Of a DNA stretch of 64,000 nt, positions 35,602 to 48,700 are shown in pieces. The number at the start of each line of letters is the position of its first letter. Within the stretch, counting starts at the first letter, position 1. Origin of the DNA: Deefgea piscis (lineage in GTDB: Bacteria > Pseudomonadota > Gammaproteobacteria > Burkholderiales > Chitinibacteraceae); contig NZ_CP054143.1 of assembly GCF_013284055.1 (NCBI RefSeq), positions 434,001-498,000 on the forward strand, read 5' to 3'. The notes under the pieces are model-generated. The model worked only from the letters and a program-made list of their open reading frames with translations, made no database searches and was not told the DNA's origin. The position numbers and the translations under genes were made by a program.

Positions 35602-37503
35602 ATGAGTGTTTTCGGCGGAATGGAAGACCTATTACAGGACTTCTTAACTGAGTCTTCAGAGTTGTTATCTGAAGTCGATAATAAGTTAGTTGAGCTAGAA
35701 AAACGCCCAGATGATAAAGCGTTACTCAATGATATTTTTCGCGGTTTCCATACAATTAAAGGCGGGGCTGGCTTTTTAAATGTCGACTCCATGGTGAGTC
35801 TTTGCCACAGAACAGAAAATCTCTTTGATAAACTCCGTAATGCAGAACTCACGCTAAATCCAGAAATTATGGACGAAATTTTAGCCGCAACGGGTGTCGT
35901 TCGTGAAATGTTTGGCGAGATGTCCCAGGGCCGTCAACCTGCACCTGCAGATCCTGCGCTACTGAAAGCTTTAGACGATGTGCTAGAAGGCAAAAGTAGT
36001 AATGCTTCTACTGTGTTAGAAAGCCCAGCAGCACCTTCAGTTTTAGTCTCCACAGAAAGTAAACCAGAGCATGACTGGAAAAATTTGTACGATGTCTTAC
36101 TGGATGAAAAAGAGGTAACAACTCAAGTGACTAGTGAGCCATTATCAAGCGATATTGAAGTAATCAGCGCAGAACATAGCGAAGTCTTGGCCCCAAGCGC
36201 TGCAATATTAGAGCCAATGCAGAGCTTAAAACCTGCGGCTGCGACAACCAATGCTCGACCTCAAGCCAATACACAACAACTTGCCACTCAAGAAACCACC
36301 ATCCGAATCGATACAGTTCGCTTGGATCAAGTTTTAAATTTATCGGGTGAAATTGGCCTTACAAAAAATAGGCTAACCACTTTGCGTGCAGACATTATGT
36401 CTGGAAAAATGGATAGCATTACGCTCAAAGCGCTTGATGAAGCAATTGGTCAGCTCGACTTACTCGTTGGTGATTTACAAAATGCCGTAATGAAAACACG
36501 GATGCAGCCAATCGGGCGTTTATTCCAAAAATACCCACGCTTGGCTCGTGACTTGGCTCGCCAAATGGGGAAAGACGTTGAACTCGTGATTTCAGGTGAA
36601 GAAACTGAGCTCGACAAAACGATGCTTGAAGATCTTAATGATCCATTAGTGCATTTGGTGCGTAATGCCGTTGATCATGGCGTCGAAACCACTGAAGAGC
36701 GTATTGCTAGCGGTAAACCCGCCAAAGCCGTTGTTGAACTAACGGCAACTCAAGTGGGCGATCATATTCGAATTGAAATTATTGATGATGGGCGAGGCAT
36801 GCGCCCAGATGTAATTCGTCGCAAAGCCATTGAAAAAGGTTTAATTGACATCGAAACGGCAAATAGCCTGGACGACAAGCAAAGTTTACAACTTATTTTT
36901 CTTCCTGGTTTTTCGACTAAAGATCAAATTTCAAGTGTCTCAGGTCGTGGCGTTGGAATGGATGTCGTAAAAACGAACATTCAAAAGCTCAATGGGCGAG
37001 TTGATATTCAATCCGCAGTTGGTGAGGGATCTCGCTTCACTATTTCGCTGCCATTAACCCTTGCAATCTTACCGGTACTCGTTGTCAAAGTATGCGACCA
37101 GCCATTTGCAGTTCCACTCGCAATGGTTAGAGAGATCATTACCATTCGTCAAGAACATGTACAAGAAGTATCAGGAAGAGCAACGATCGTCGTTCGTGAC
37201 GAAATTTTATCAGTGCGCTCTTTAGCTAATTTAATTGGCTGGCAAGAAGTTCAACTACCGCAGTTTGGCGTATTAATGCAATCAGCGGAGCATTCGTTTA
37301 TTCTGGCTGTAGACAGTTTCATTGGCAGGGATGACGTAGTCATTAAGCCGCTACAAAATATCCGTCCTAAAGGTGTCGCAGGAGCAACCTTATCGGGGGA
37401 TGGATCAATCGTGTTGGTTCTTGATATGGAAGACTTACTGGCATCTGATACAGCAGAAACTTCAGCAATAAAAACCTCTCGTTTTATCGAGCAATTTGTT
37501 TAA
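35602..37503 (+). CDS. cheA: Chemotaxis histidine kinase CheA (second copy)
   Basis: A 633-residue CheA. The HPt has phospho-His 50 in FRGFHTIKGGAGFL. A Pro/Ala/Ser-rich linker without the GFF motifs of the other CheA follows. Then come the dimerisation domain (IRIDTVRLDQVLNLSGEIGL), the kinase domain with HLVRNAVDHGVE, DDGRGMRPDVI and GRGVGMDVV, and a C-terminal CheW-like domain. It follows cheZ by 29 bases with an AAGGGG ribosome site. Together with CheY2, CheZ and the CheV pair it forms a second kinase module in the same locus. Confidence 0.96.
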   Translation: MSVFGGMEDLLQDFLTESSELLSEVDNKLVELEKRPDDKALLNDIFRGFHTIKGGAGFLNVDSMVSLCHRTENLFDKLRNAELTLNPEIMDEILAATGVVREMFGEMSQGRQPAPADPALLKALDDVLEGKSSNASTVLESPAAPSVLVSTESKPEHDWKNLYDVLLDEKEVTTQVTSEPLSSDIEVISAEHSEVLAPSAAILEPMQSLKPAAATTNARPQANTQQLATQETTIRIDTVRLDQVLNLSGEIGLTKNRLTTLRADIMSGKMDSITLKALDEAIGQLDLLVGDLQNAVMKTRMQPIGRLFQKYPRLARDLARQMGKDVELVISGEETELDKTMLEDLNDPLVHLVRNAVDHGVETTEERIASGKPAKAVVELTATQVGDHIRIEIIDDGRGMRPDVIRRKAIEKGLIDIETANSLDDKQSLQLIFLPGFSTKDQISSVSGRGVGMDVVKTNIQKLNGRVDIQSAVGEGSRFTISLPLTLAILPVLVVKVCDQPFAVPLAMVREIITIRQEHVQEVSGRATIVVRDEILSVRSLANLIGWQEVQLPQFGVLMQSAEHSFILAVDSFIGRDDVVIKPLQNIRPKGVAGATLSGDGSIVLVLDMEDLLASDTAETSAIKTSRFIEQFV

Positions 37504-37571
37504 TTTAATAAAAATTGACATAAAACTATTCCAACGAACTAGGAGCATGGCATTTAGCCTGTTACCAGAAT

Positions 37572-38792
37572 ATGACGCAAGAACATGCATTTATTGGACG
37601 TCAACCCATACTGAATCGTCAGCAACAAATTATTGGCTATGAACTATTATTTCGCTTAAATCAAGAGGCAGTCTCCGCTGAGTTTTCAAGTGACATGCAT
37701 GCAGGCACAAACGTATTGGTAAATACAATATCCAATATGGGCACAGATTGGCTAGTTGGTAATAAACTAGCATTTATTAACGTCGCAGAATCAATGCTCG
37801 AAAGTAACTTTTTAGAGTTATTACAGCCTCAACGCGTAATTTTAGAAATTGTTGAAACCACACAACCCACTGAAGATTTATTAAATCGTTTGCGAGATCT
37901 GCGTGCACAAGGTTTTGGCATAGCATTAGATGACTTTGTTCTGACACCTCAAACAGCATCCATGATTGAGTTTGCTAATTATATTAAATTAGATATTCAA
38001 CAGTTAGGCATGTCACAAGTTCCTACTTTATCAAAGGAATTACGTCGTTTTCCATTACTTCAGGTAGCTGAAAAAGTTGAAACTAAAGACGAATTCACGA
38101 AGTGTTTTGATATAGGAATGGATTGTTTTCAAGGTTATTATTTTGCACATCCAGAAACTCTATCTGCAAAAGTAATTAACCCAGGTTACGCAAATATTTT
38201 ACAACTTTTAAATATGTTACGTAACAATGCAGAAATTAGAGATATCGAAAACGCACTTAAAAGAGATGTTGCTCTTTCATTCAAACTTCTTCGTTATATA
38301 AATTCGGCAGGCTTTGGACTTTCTTGCGAGATTCAATCATTTCGCCACGCTGTAACTATATTAGGATATCAAAAACTATACCGCTGGCTTACGCTATTAC
38401 TCGTTACAGCCGGCGCGGACACAGGTACGCCTCCTGCTCTATTAAAAACGGCAGTTACGCGCGGTCGATTAGTCGAACTATTAGGTTCACATCTACTTGA
38501 TGGGCAGGATAAAGATAATTTATTTATCGTTGGTATGTTTTCATTACTGGATGTCTTACTAGATATGCCAATGGACAAAATTTTAGAAACCTTAATTTTG
38601 CCTGAAACTGTAACTGATGCATTAATGGAACATACAGGAATTTACGGTCCATTCCTTGAGCTAGCTGAGGCCTGTGAAGATCCAGAAATGGCTGAAGTTC
38701 CAAGACTATGTGAGCAATTACAAATAACACCAGAAATGCTTAACCGATCTCATGTACAAGCCCTAAATTGGGTGGAAGAGCTTGGTGTTTAA
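37572..38792 (+). CDS. EAL-like/HDOD two-domain signalling protein
   Basis: A 406-residue protein of the YuxH type. An N-terminal EAL-related domain (FIGRQPILNRQQQIIGYELLFR) is followed by an HDOD domain (about residue 205 on: LLNMLRNNAEIRDIENALKRDVALSFKLLRYINSAG in parts). The catalytic EAL triplet is replaced by ELL at residues 24-26, so cyclic di-GMP hydrolysis is doubtful. Binding or a protein-interaction role is more likely. It follows the second cheA by 68 bases on the same strand. The ribosome site is weak. A better one (AGGAG) serves an ATG 25 bases upstream in another frame. Confidence 0.9.
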   Translation: MTQEHAFIGRQPILNRQQQIIGYELLFRLNQEAVSAEFSSDMHAGTNVLVNTISNMGTDWLVGNKLAFINVAESMLESNFLELLQPQRVILEIVETTQPTEDLLNRLRDLRAQGFGIALDDFVLTPQTASMIEFANYIKLDIQQLGMSQVPTLSKELRRFPLLQVAEKVETKDEFTKCFDIGMDCFQGYYFAHPETLSAKVINPGYANILQLLNMLRNNAEIRDIENALKRDVALSFKLLRYINSAGFGLSCEIQSFRHAVTILGYQKLYRWLTLLLVTAGADTGTPPALLKTAVTRGRLVELLGSHLLDGQDKDNLFIVGMFSLLDVLLDMPMDKILETLILPETVTDALMEHTGIYGPFLELAEACEDPEMAEVPRLCEQLQITPEMLNRSHVQALNWVEELGV

Positions 38793-38826
38793 TTTTAAAT
38801 TAATCCAATAAACATTTAATAATTCG

Positions 38827-38865
38827 ATGCTCGCTTATCATAATAGTTAAGCGAGCATTTTTTAT
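38827..38865 (+). terminator. Intrinsic terminator after EAL/HDOD gene
   Basis: The 11-base arms ATGCTCGCTTA (38827-38837) and TAAGCGAGCAT (38848-38858) are followed by a T-run. A strong terminator closing the plus-strand chemotaxis run. Confidence 0.88.
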
Positions 38866-38925
38866 TAAAAGTATGATTTATTTAGCATACAAAATTAGAA
38901 ATTAAACTATTATCGCCTTGTGATT

Positions 38926-40011
38926 TCATGGAAAAATCGTCATAAAAAGATAAACAGCAAAAATCATTAAATGAACTAACCCTTGCAAAACAGTAGTTCT
39001 GCCATTACCTAATGACAAAGTTGAAACAATCAATGTCAACACCAACAGGACTGTTGATTTAGCATCAATACCAAGCATTAAAGGCCAACCATTCAGAACA
39101 GATACAATTGCAACTGCAGGTATCGATAAACCAATACTCGCCAATGCAGAACCCAATGCTAAATTTAGACTGGTTTGTAATCGATTAGATTTTGCAGCAC
39201 GTAATGCCGCTAAACCTTCAGGCATTAACACAATTGCTGCGATAATGACGCCAACTAGTGCTGCTGGAGCACCAATACTAGCGACACCAGCTTCAATCAT
39301 TGGAGAAATTGATTTTGCTAATAAAACAACCGCGATTAAGCCAATTATCAATAAAACAGAGCTAATGATCGCAACTTTAGTTGTTGGTGGTACAGCATGA
39401 ATGTCTTCATCACTCACACCTTGTTGTGGTAAAAAATAATCTCGATGGCGAACCGTTTGCACAAAAAGAAAAGTCCCATATAAAACTAAAGAAACTAATG
39501 CGACGAATGCTAATTGGTTTGAACTATAAATTGGTCCGGCAACAGTAGTTGTATAGTTTGGTAAAATTAAAGTTAATACTACAATGGCTGCTAAAGTTGA
39601 TAATGAAGCATTAACACCCAACATGCCAAACCGCTGTTCACCAAAGCGATTCCCTCCAACCAATAAACATAATCCAACAATACCATTAAGAATAATCATT
39701 ACTGTAGCAAAAATGGTATCCCGCGCCAATGCAGAAGCAGCCTCTCCACCAGTAAGCATTAGCGTTACGATTAACGCAACTTCAATTGCAGTAATTGCAG
39801 CAGCCAGAACTAAAGTTCCAAAAGGCTCACCGACGCGATGTGCAACGACCTCAGCATGATGTACTGCAGCTAATACACCAAACAACAGTCCAATCGATAA
39901 TAAAATTAAATACCATTCACCAAAATCAAACAACTGGCCAAAAAGTAAGAAACACCCAATGAATGGTGTTGCGATAGTCCAAAATGGTAATTGTATTATC
40001 GATTTAATCAT
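38926..40011 (-). CDS. chaA: ChaA-type calcium (sodium)/proton antiporter
   Basis: An integral membrane antiporter of 361 residues with about eleven hydrophobic segments. The two CaCA-family repeats are visible. The first has AVHHAEVVAHRVGEPFGTLVLAAAITAIEVALI-type sequence (key acidic residue in TAIEVALI). The second has GVIIAAIVLMPEGLAALRAA with the matching acidic residue. These match E. coli ChaA, which moves Ca2+ or Na+ out in exchange for protons at alkaline pH. It starts the AT-rich stretch between the chemotaxis locus and the rrn operon. Confidence 0.88.
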   Translation of the reverse strand: MIKSIIQLPFWTIATPFIGCFLLFGQLFDFGEWYLILLSIGLLFGVLAAVHHAEVVAHRVGEPFGTLVLAAAITAIEVALIVTLMLTGGEAASALARDTIFATVMIILNGIVGLCLLVGGNRFGEQRFGMLGVNASLSTLAAIVVLTLILPNYTTTVAGPIYSSNQLAFVALVSLVLYGTFLFVQTVRHRDYFLPQQGVSDEDIHAVPPTTKVAIISSVLLIIGLIAVVLLAKSISPMIEAGVASIGAPAALVGVIIAAIVLMPEGLAALRAAKSNRLQTSLNLALGSALASIGLSIPAVAIVSVLNGWPLMLGIDAKSTVLLVLTLIVSTLSLGNGRTTVLQGLVHLMIFAVYLFMTIFP

Positions 40012-40076
40012 TTACTCAACCTTATAACATTAAAAATATAAATGCCAACCTCAACATTTAACAACAATCAAATAAC

Positions 40077-41405
40077 TTAATTTCCACCACGTTTTTTTTG
40101 AAAGAAATAAACAATAGCGCCCATAACTAATCCAGCACAACCAAAGATAAAAATCTTCAAATTAAAACTAGATAATAAGTAAAGTGATGCCAAAATAGCT
40201 AAAATAGGTACACTCGGCCCTCCAGGAATAACAAACCCAACCGGTAAACTTTTATCATTCCTTAATTTAAGCACAGCTAATGCCGTTGGTACGTATTGAA
40301 TAAAAGAAGCAAAAACAGCCAACGAAATTAAAAACAAATAATCACCACTCAAAAGCAAGACTGAGCATAGAACAAAAGTAATCATTAATGCATTAACGGG
40401 TCGATTATATTTATTTTTTCTACCTATAAACTCAGGCAGTAACTGATGCTGCAATGCAAGCGACGATGCAATTAATGGAACACTAAATGAAAAAGCTAAA
40501 ATAACACCACCTATAGAAATCAGCATCCCAATAACAATCAAGTTATAACCCCAATTCCCGACCATTTTTGAAAATGCATCTGCAACAGGTAAAGAAGAAA
40601 CAGACAAATCTGATCCTAAAACACTAATTGAAACAACTACCAATAGAAAATAAATAACACTACAGGTCATAATGACCGAAATTAAAGCCAACGGAATATT
40701 CTTCTGTGGATTTTCCATCCGTGCAGCGGCAATAGGCAAAAAAGAAAACCCTGTAAATGCATAAAATATAACACCAAGTGCAGCACCAACTGAAGTATAA
40801 AAAGAATCATTAGATACAACTTCAGGCAATATGAATGGCTGAAAATTACTAATATCCAAATAAAAGACACCAACAACAACAAATAAAAATATAACCATTA
40901 ATTTAGAAACAGAGGACAAATTATTCAAAAACTTAGCCAAACTAACTCCGAAATAATTTACAACTACAAGGAAAACACAAATTAACAGCGCCGATAAATT
41001 ATATAAATAATTATTTTTTAGAGACGGGAAAAAACCTGCTAAAGCTGTCAAAAAACCTGCTATTTCGGAAGAAAGTATAATAATTCCCAAAATCCATGCA
41101 TAAAACCCAACCTCAAAACCAATAAAACGCCCAAATGCTCTATAGCTATAAATCCATGCGGCACCATTTTCAGTAAATTTACTGGCCAATTCGGCATAAC
41201 ATAATGCGATAACAAGCACTAGTAACGATGCAATTAATACAATCGCAATACTAGCAGCACCTATTTTTGCATATACTTGGTTAGGAAGTAAAAAAATACC
41301 TGAGCCTATAATTCCATTAATACCTAATAAAAAAATACTAACAAAGCCGATTTTATTATTAGCTACAGAATTTTTAGCCCTATTTAACTTTGAATCTACT
41401 GACAT
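40077..41405 (-). CDS. APC-superfamily amino acid permease
   Basis: A 442-residue transporter with about twelve hydrophobic segments. The first segment has GINGIIGSGIFLLPN, the APC substrate-binding signature GxGIF region. Other family signs are CYAELASKFTENGAAWIYSYRAFG-like sequence in segment 3 and FYAFTGFSFLPIAAARMENPQKNIP in segment 6. The substrate is likely an amino acid or polyamine, but not predictable further. Base composition is markedly AT-rich compared with the housekeeping genes, which may point to transfer. It has a GAGG ribosome site before ATG 41405. Confidence 0.88.
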   Translation of the reverse strand: MSVDSKLNRAKNSVANNKIGFVSIFLLGINGIIGSGIFLLPNQVYAKIGAASIAIVLIASLLVLVIALCYAELASKFTENGAAWIYSYRAFGRFIGFEVGFYAWILGIIILSSEIAGFLTALAGFFPSLKNNYLYNLSALLICVFLVVVNYFGVSLAKFLNNLSSVSKLMVIFLFVVVGVFYLDISNFQPFILPEVVSNDSFYTSVGAALGVIFYAFTGFSFLPIAAARMENPQKNIPLALISVIMTCSVIYFLLVVVSISVLGSDLSVSSLPVADAFSKMVGNWGYNLIVIGMLISIGGVILAFSFSVPLIASSLALQHQLLPEFIGRKNKYNRPVNALMITFVLCSVLLLSGDYLFLISLAVFASFIQYVPTALAVLKLRNDKSLPVGFVIPGGPSVPILAILASLYLLSSFNLKIFIFGCAGLVMGAIVYFFQKKRGGN

Positions 41406-41975
41406 TGATCTACCTCAAAAAATTTGATCATCATGAGTTTAGTCTAGTCAAAATTTATGTGTTGTACACCACTTCGCAATTTACCCATATTTTTCTTTCT
41501 ATTTACCAACATAGTATTACACTGATATAAATTTAATAACAGTAAAAAAACACTAATTTTTAAAACAGTTTTGAGCTTATCTATTGTCGACCTATATCGC
41601 TCATGCTCCATGAACGCGTCTTTTATTGAGAAATTGTGCCCTTAATAAATTTACTCACTTTTTCTATGAAGGTTGTGAATGAATTTATTACCGCTTAATG
41701 TTTCAAGAATTTAAAACAGAATATATTATGGAAGATGAGGAAGACTGGCTTCTGACGTGAGTAATATTGGTTTTGACTGGCGATTATTAAAAATAGCAAA
41801 GGCCATATTCATTTAGAGATGTACTTTAGAGTATGGATGAAAGAAATTCTACGTTCATCATCTCAAAGTTACATTAACCAAGGTATATTCCTCAGCAGTA
41901 TATATTGCAAGGGCTAGGAAGAGATACAGTACATCGGTATCTACAATTTGTACTCCAGCACCGAAACGACGCGCA
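41406..41975. other. AT-rich non-coding gap
   Basis: There is no convincing gene between the permease start and the rrn terminator. It is AT-rich with short, broken open frames only, and presumably holds the permease promoter at its left end. No clear repeat or RNA was recognised. Confidence 0.5.
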
Positions 41976-42007
41976 GCAAAAAGCCCGACTCTTTCGAATC
42001 GGGCTTC
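41976..42007 (-). terminator. rrn operon terminator
   Basis: On the minus strand the arms AAGCCCGA and TCGGGCTT (41999-42006 and 41981-41988) form a hairpin followed by T5. It lies 12 bases past the 5S end. Confidence 0.88.
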
Positions 42008-42018
42008 TCTATAGGGAA

Positions 42019-42133
42019 GTCTGGCAATGACCTACTTTCACACGGGCAATCCGCACTATCATCGGCGCTGAGGTGTTTCACTGTCCTGTTCGGGATGGGA
42101 AGGAGTGGGACCACCTCGCTATGGTCGCCAGAC
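42019..42133 (-). rRNA. rrf: 5S ribosomal RNA
   Basis: A 115-base 5S sequence with closing stem GTCTGGC/GCCAGAC and the conserved CCCGAACAG and GAAACACC stretches. It is the last gene of the rrn operon. Confidence 0.96.
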
Positions 42134-42359
42134 ATTAAACTGTCTGGTGCAACTCTTTCGAGCTACACGAGAGTTATCGCATTCAGCCGCTATCTTTTCA
42201 GACCGCAACCTACAACGCTAACTCGTAAAATCAATAGAAGAAGTAATTATACTACACACCAATCAACACCATTTAAGTATTTTTTGTAGTTCAGCGCTTT
42301 CACACCGTCCTACTTTGGGTCAATTATATCCATCGTCGCACTACGCGCTTCAGGTTATA

Positions 42360-45251
<2,892 letters not shown>

Positions 45252-45611
45252 CTATAACCTCAAACACGTAAAACGTATCTCAGATTACTGAAATCGTATT
45301 TGCGACTTGCAAGTGAGTTCTCATTTCACTTGCGGTTCAGTTACACTGGCATGAGACCAGCACAACTGAACAGATACAATCAACCCAATATTTTTACTTT
45401 GAAACTAAACTCAACAACAACTGCAAGCAGTTATTCTCAAATCTAATTCCATTACAATGTTTATTGGAATTAATTACTTCTTCTATTTTGTTAAAGAGCG
45501 ATATTTAATTAATCATTAAATGACTAATCATTCTAATTTTAGAAACCAGAATAAAATACACTGCACATAACAACGTGCAATACATAGAATTCTATTTTCT
45601 ACAGCAGATAA
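45252..45611 (-). other. 23S leader part of the internal spacer
   Basis: Non-coding spacer between tRNA-Ala and 23S, AT-rich. It holds a boxA-like element (TCGCTCTTTAACAAAA, minus strand, 45486-45501) for rRNA antitermination. No other gene is seen. Confidence 0.75.
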
Positions 45612-45687
45612 TGGTGGAGGTTAACGGACTCGAACCGTTCACCCCCTGCTTGCAAAGCAGGTGCTCTACCAGATGAGCTAAACCCCC
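45612..45687 (-). tRNA. tRNA-Ala (TGC)
   Basis: A 76-base cloverleaf with anticodon loop TTTGCAA and encoded CCA, in the 16S-23S spacer. The acceptor stem GGGGGTT/AACCTCC has one G-U pair. Confidence 0.97.
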
Positions 45688-45694
45688 GTGATAC

Positions 45695-45771
45695 TGGTGG
45701 GTCAGATAGGAATCGAACCTATGACCCCCGCGTTATCAACACGGTGCTCTAACCAACTGAGCTACTGACCC
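45695..45771 (-). tRNA. tRNA-Ile (GAT)
   Basis: A 77-base cloverleaf with acceptor stem GGGTCAG/CTGACCC, anticodon loop TTGATAA and encoded CCA. It sits seven bases before tRNA-Ala in the transcribed spacer, the common Ile-Ala pair. Confidence 0.97.
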
Positions 45772-45834
45772 ATATCGTTTCTTTCAAATCTACAGCCGAT
45801 GAGTGTGAGTACTTAATCTACCAATCTTTCTCTT

Positions 45835-47369
<1,535 letters not shown>

Positions 47370-47592
47370 AATCTAGCTGAATTTACATACTTGGCTTAGT
47401 ACTCATTACTCAAAGAAACACTTGGTTAAAAACCAAGATTTCTTTTAAATCTTGAGTGTAAGCACTTGTTTGACTGGCAAACCAAGCACTCACACTCATC
47501 GGCTGTATTTTGTTAAAGATCAGTGGCTTAGACACCGAAACCAGCTGGAAAACCGCTTGTTTCGTTTGCTGTGTCAGCAGCAGAGAGGCCGA
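47370..47592 (-). other. rrn leader with boxA and 16S processing stem
   Basis: A transcribed leader before 16S. It holds a boxA-like TGATCTTTAACAAA (47509-47522) and the left arm of the 16S precursor stem (47484-47506), which pairs with 45792-45814. Confidence 0.8.
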
Positions 47593-47621
47593 ACTATACC
47601 CACCCACCTAAAGTCCGTCAA
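47593..47621 (-). promoter_or_regulatory. rrn promoter (sigma-70 type)
   Basis: -35 TTGACG (47616-47621) and -10 TATAGT (47593-47598) are spaced exactly 17 bases. A GC-rich discriminator (TCGGCC) follows, typical of growth-rate- and ppGpp-controlled rrn promoters. Confidence 0.85.
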
Positions 47622-47971
47622 CACCCAGTTGCAAAGAAAACCACACAAAGGCGCTAAGTTGTTGAATTACATACGATCTAGTTTCAACATTAATTCTGCT
47701 GCAGCGTAAAAAAACAGAGCGATGCCAAGCCTTGATTACGGATATACATAGCGCCAAATGCTTATTTGGCCGTTTTTGCCCCTAAATTTGCTAACATTTT
47801 CGCCGCTATACGACGAAATCAACGCTGCAGCACAACAACGACGGACTTCAATTGCTGCTCGGGAGGACCAAAGAAATAAAAGGCTAAGGATGTCCACATA
47901 GACCTTATTGCTAAGTACAATCTCATTTGATATTCGTCTAACCGTCTAACCCACAAAACACCGGAGTCACC
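47622..47971. other. Divergent gap between rrn promoter and luxS
   Basis: About 350 bases without a gene. It contains upstream promoter DNA for rrn and the 5' region of luxS. A poly-T/A run (near 47708-47714) and purine-rich tracts occur. No known riboswitch pattern for S-adenosylhomocysteine was recognised. Confidence 0.5.
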
Positions 47972-48484
47972 ATGCCCTTGCTAGATAGCTTTACTGTTGA
48001 CCATACAATCATGAAAGCACCTGCAGTCCGTATCGCAAAAAAAATGACGACACCTCACGGCGATGCAATTACCGTTTTTGATCTTCGTTTTTGCATACCG
48101 AATCAAGAGATATTATCTGAACGAGGGATCCACACTCTTGAACATTTATTTGCAGGGTTTATGCGTAACCACCTCAATGGGGATGGTGTAGAAATTATTG
48201 ATATTTCCCCAATGGGCTGCCGCACAGGGTTTTATATGAGTTTAATTGGCACTCCAAATGAACTGCGAGTGGTCAATGCTTGGCAAGCTGCCATGGAAGA
48301 TGTACTTAAGGTAGCTCAGCAATCTGAAATTCCTGAGCTTAATCTTTACCAATGTGGTACCTATGAGATGCACTCATTAGACGAAGCAAAAAAAATCGCT
48401 CAGGATATTCTTAGCCGCGGCGTAGGCGTCAACCTCAATGAAGAGATTAAACTGTCAGCGGAATGGCTAGATAAAAATGCTTAA
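47972..48484 (+). CDS. luxS: S-ribosylhomocysteine lyase LuxS
   Basis: LuxS cleaves S-ribosylhomocysteine to homocysteine and the autoinducer-2 precursor DPD. The 170-residue protein has the metal site [14 protein letters not shown] (HxxEH) and the catalytic Cys segment [11 protein letters not shown], with the third ligand His in the usual early segment. CGGAGTC precedes the ATG. It stands alone between the rrn promoter and the autotransporter locus, not with pfs or metabolic partners. Confidence 0.97.
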   Translation: MPLLDSFTVDHTIMKAPAVRIAKKMTTPHGDAITVFDLRFCIPNQEILSERGIHTLEHLFAGFMRNHLNGDGVEIIDISPMGCRTGFYMSLIGTPNELRVVNAWQAAMEDVLKVAQQSEIPELNLYQCGTYEMHSLDEAKKIAQDILSRGVGVNLNEEIKLSAEWLDKNA

Positions 48485-48598
48485 ATAAGTTGCACATAAA
48501 CATTCAAGTTACGACTTGCTAATACTGAATCCATTTAATTTGTGTGTTTTTTCAGTATTTATTAAGCAATGGCTTGTAAGCTTAAATCGTATTACAAC

Positions 48599-48635
48599 GG
48601 CAAGAGCCTAAGCGACTATCACTTAGACTCTTGCC
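48599..48635 (+). terminator. Hairpin after luxS
   Basis: The 14-base arms GGCAAGAGCCTAAG and CTTAGACTCTTGCC pair with one mismatch around a 9-base loop, about 115 bases after the luxS stop. There is no T-run, so termination strength is uncertain. Confidence 0.45.
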
Positions 48636-48700
48636 ACTTAAAAGATAAATATCAATCAGTGCATATCTGCTTAACCCCCCCCAGCAGCGTGCACACCGTA

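Noticed and set aside
47780-47960. A riboswitch (SAH-type) before luxS
   Set aside because: The conserved core motifs were not found; only purine-rich stretches are present.
48675-48682. Run of eight C just downstream of the autotransporter stop as a phase-variation tract
   Set aside because: It lies outside the reading frame, after the stop codon, so slippage would not change the protein.
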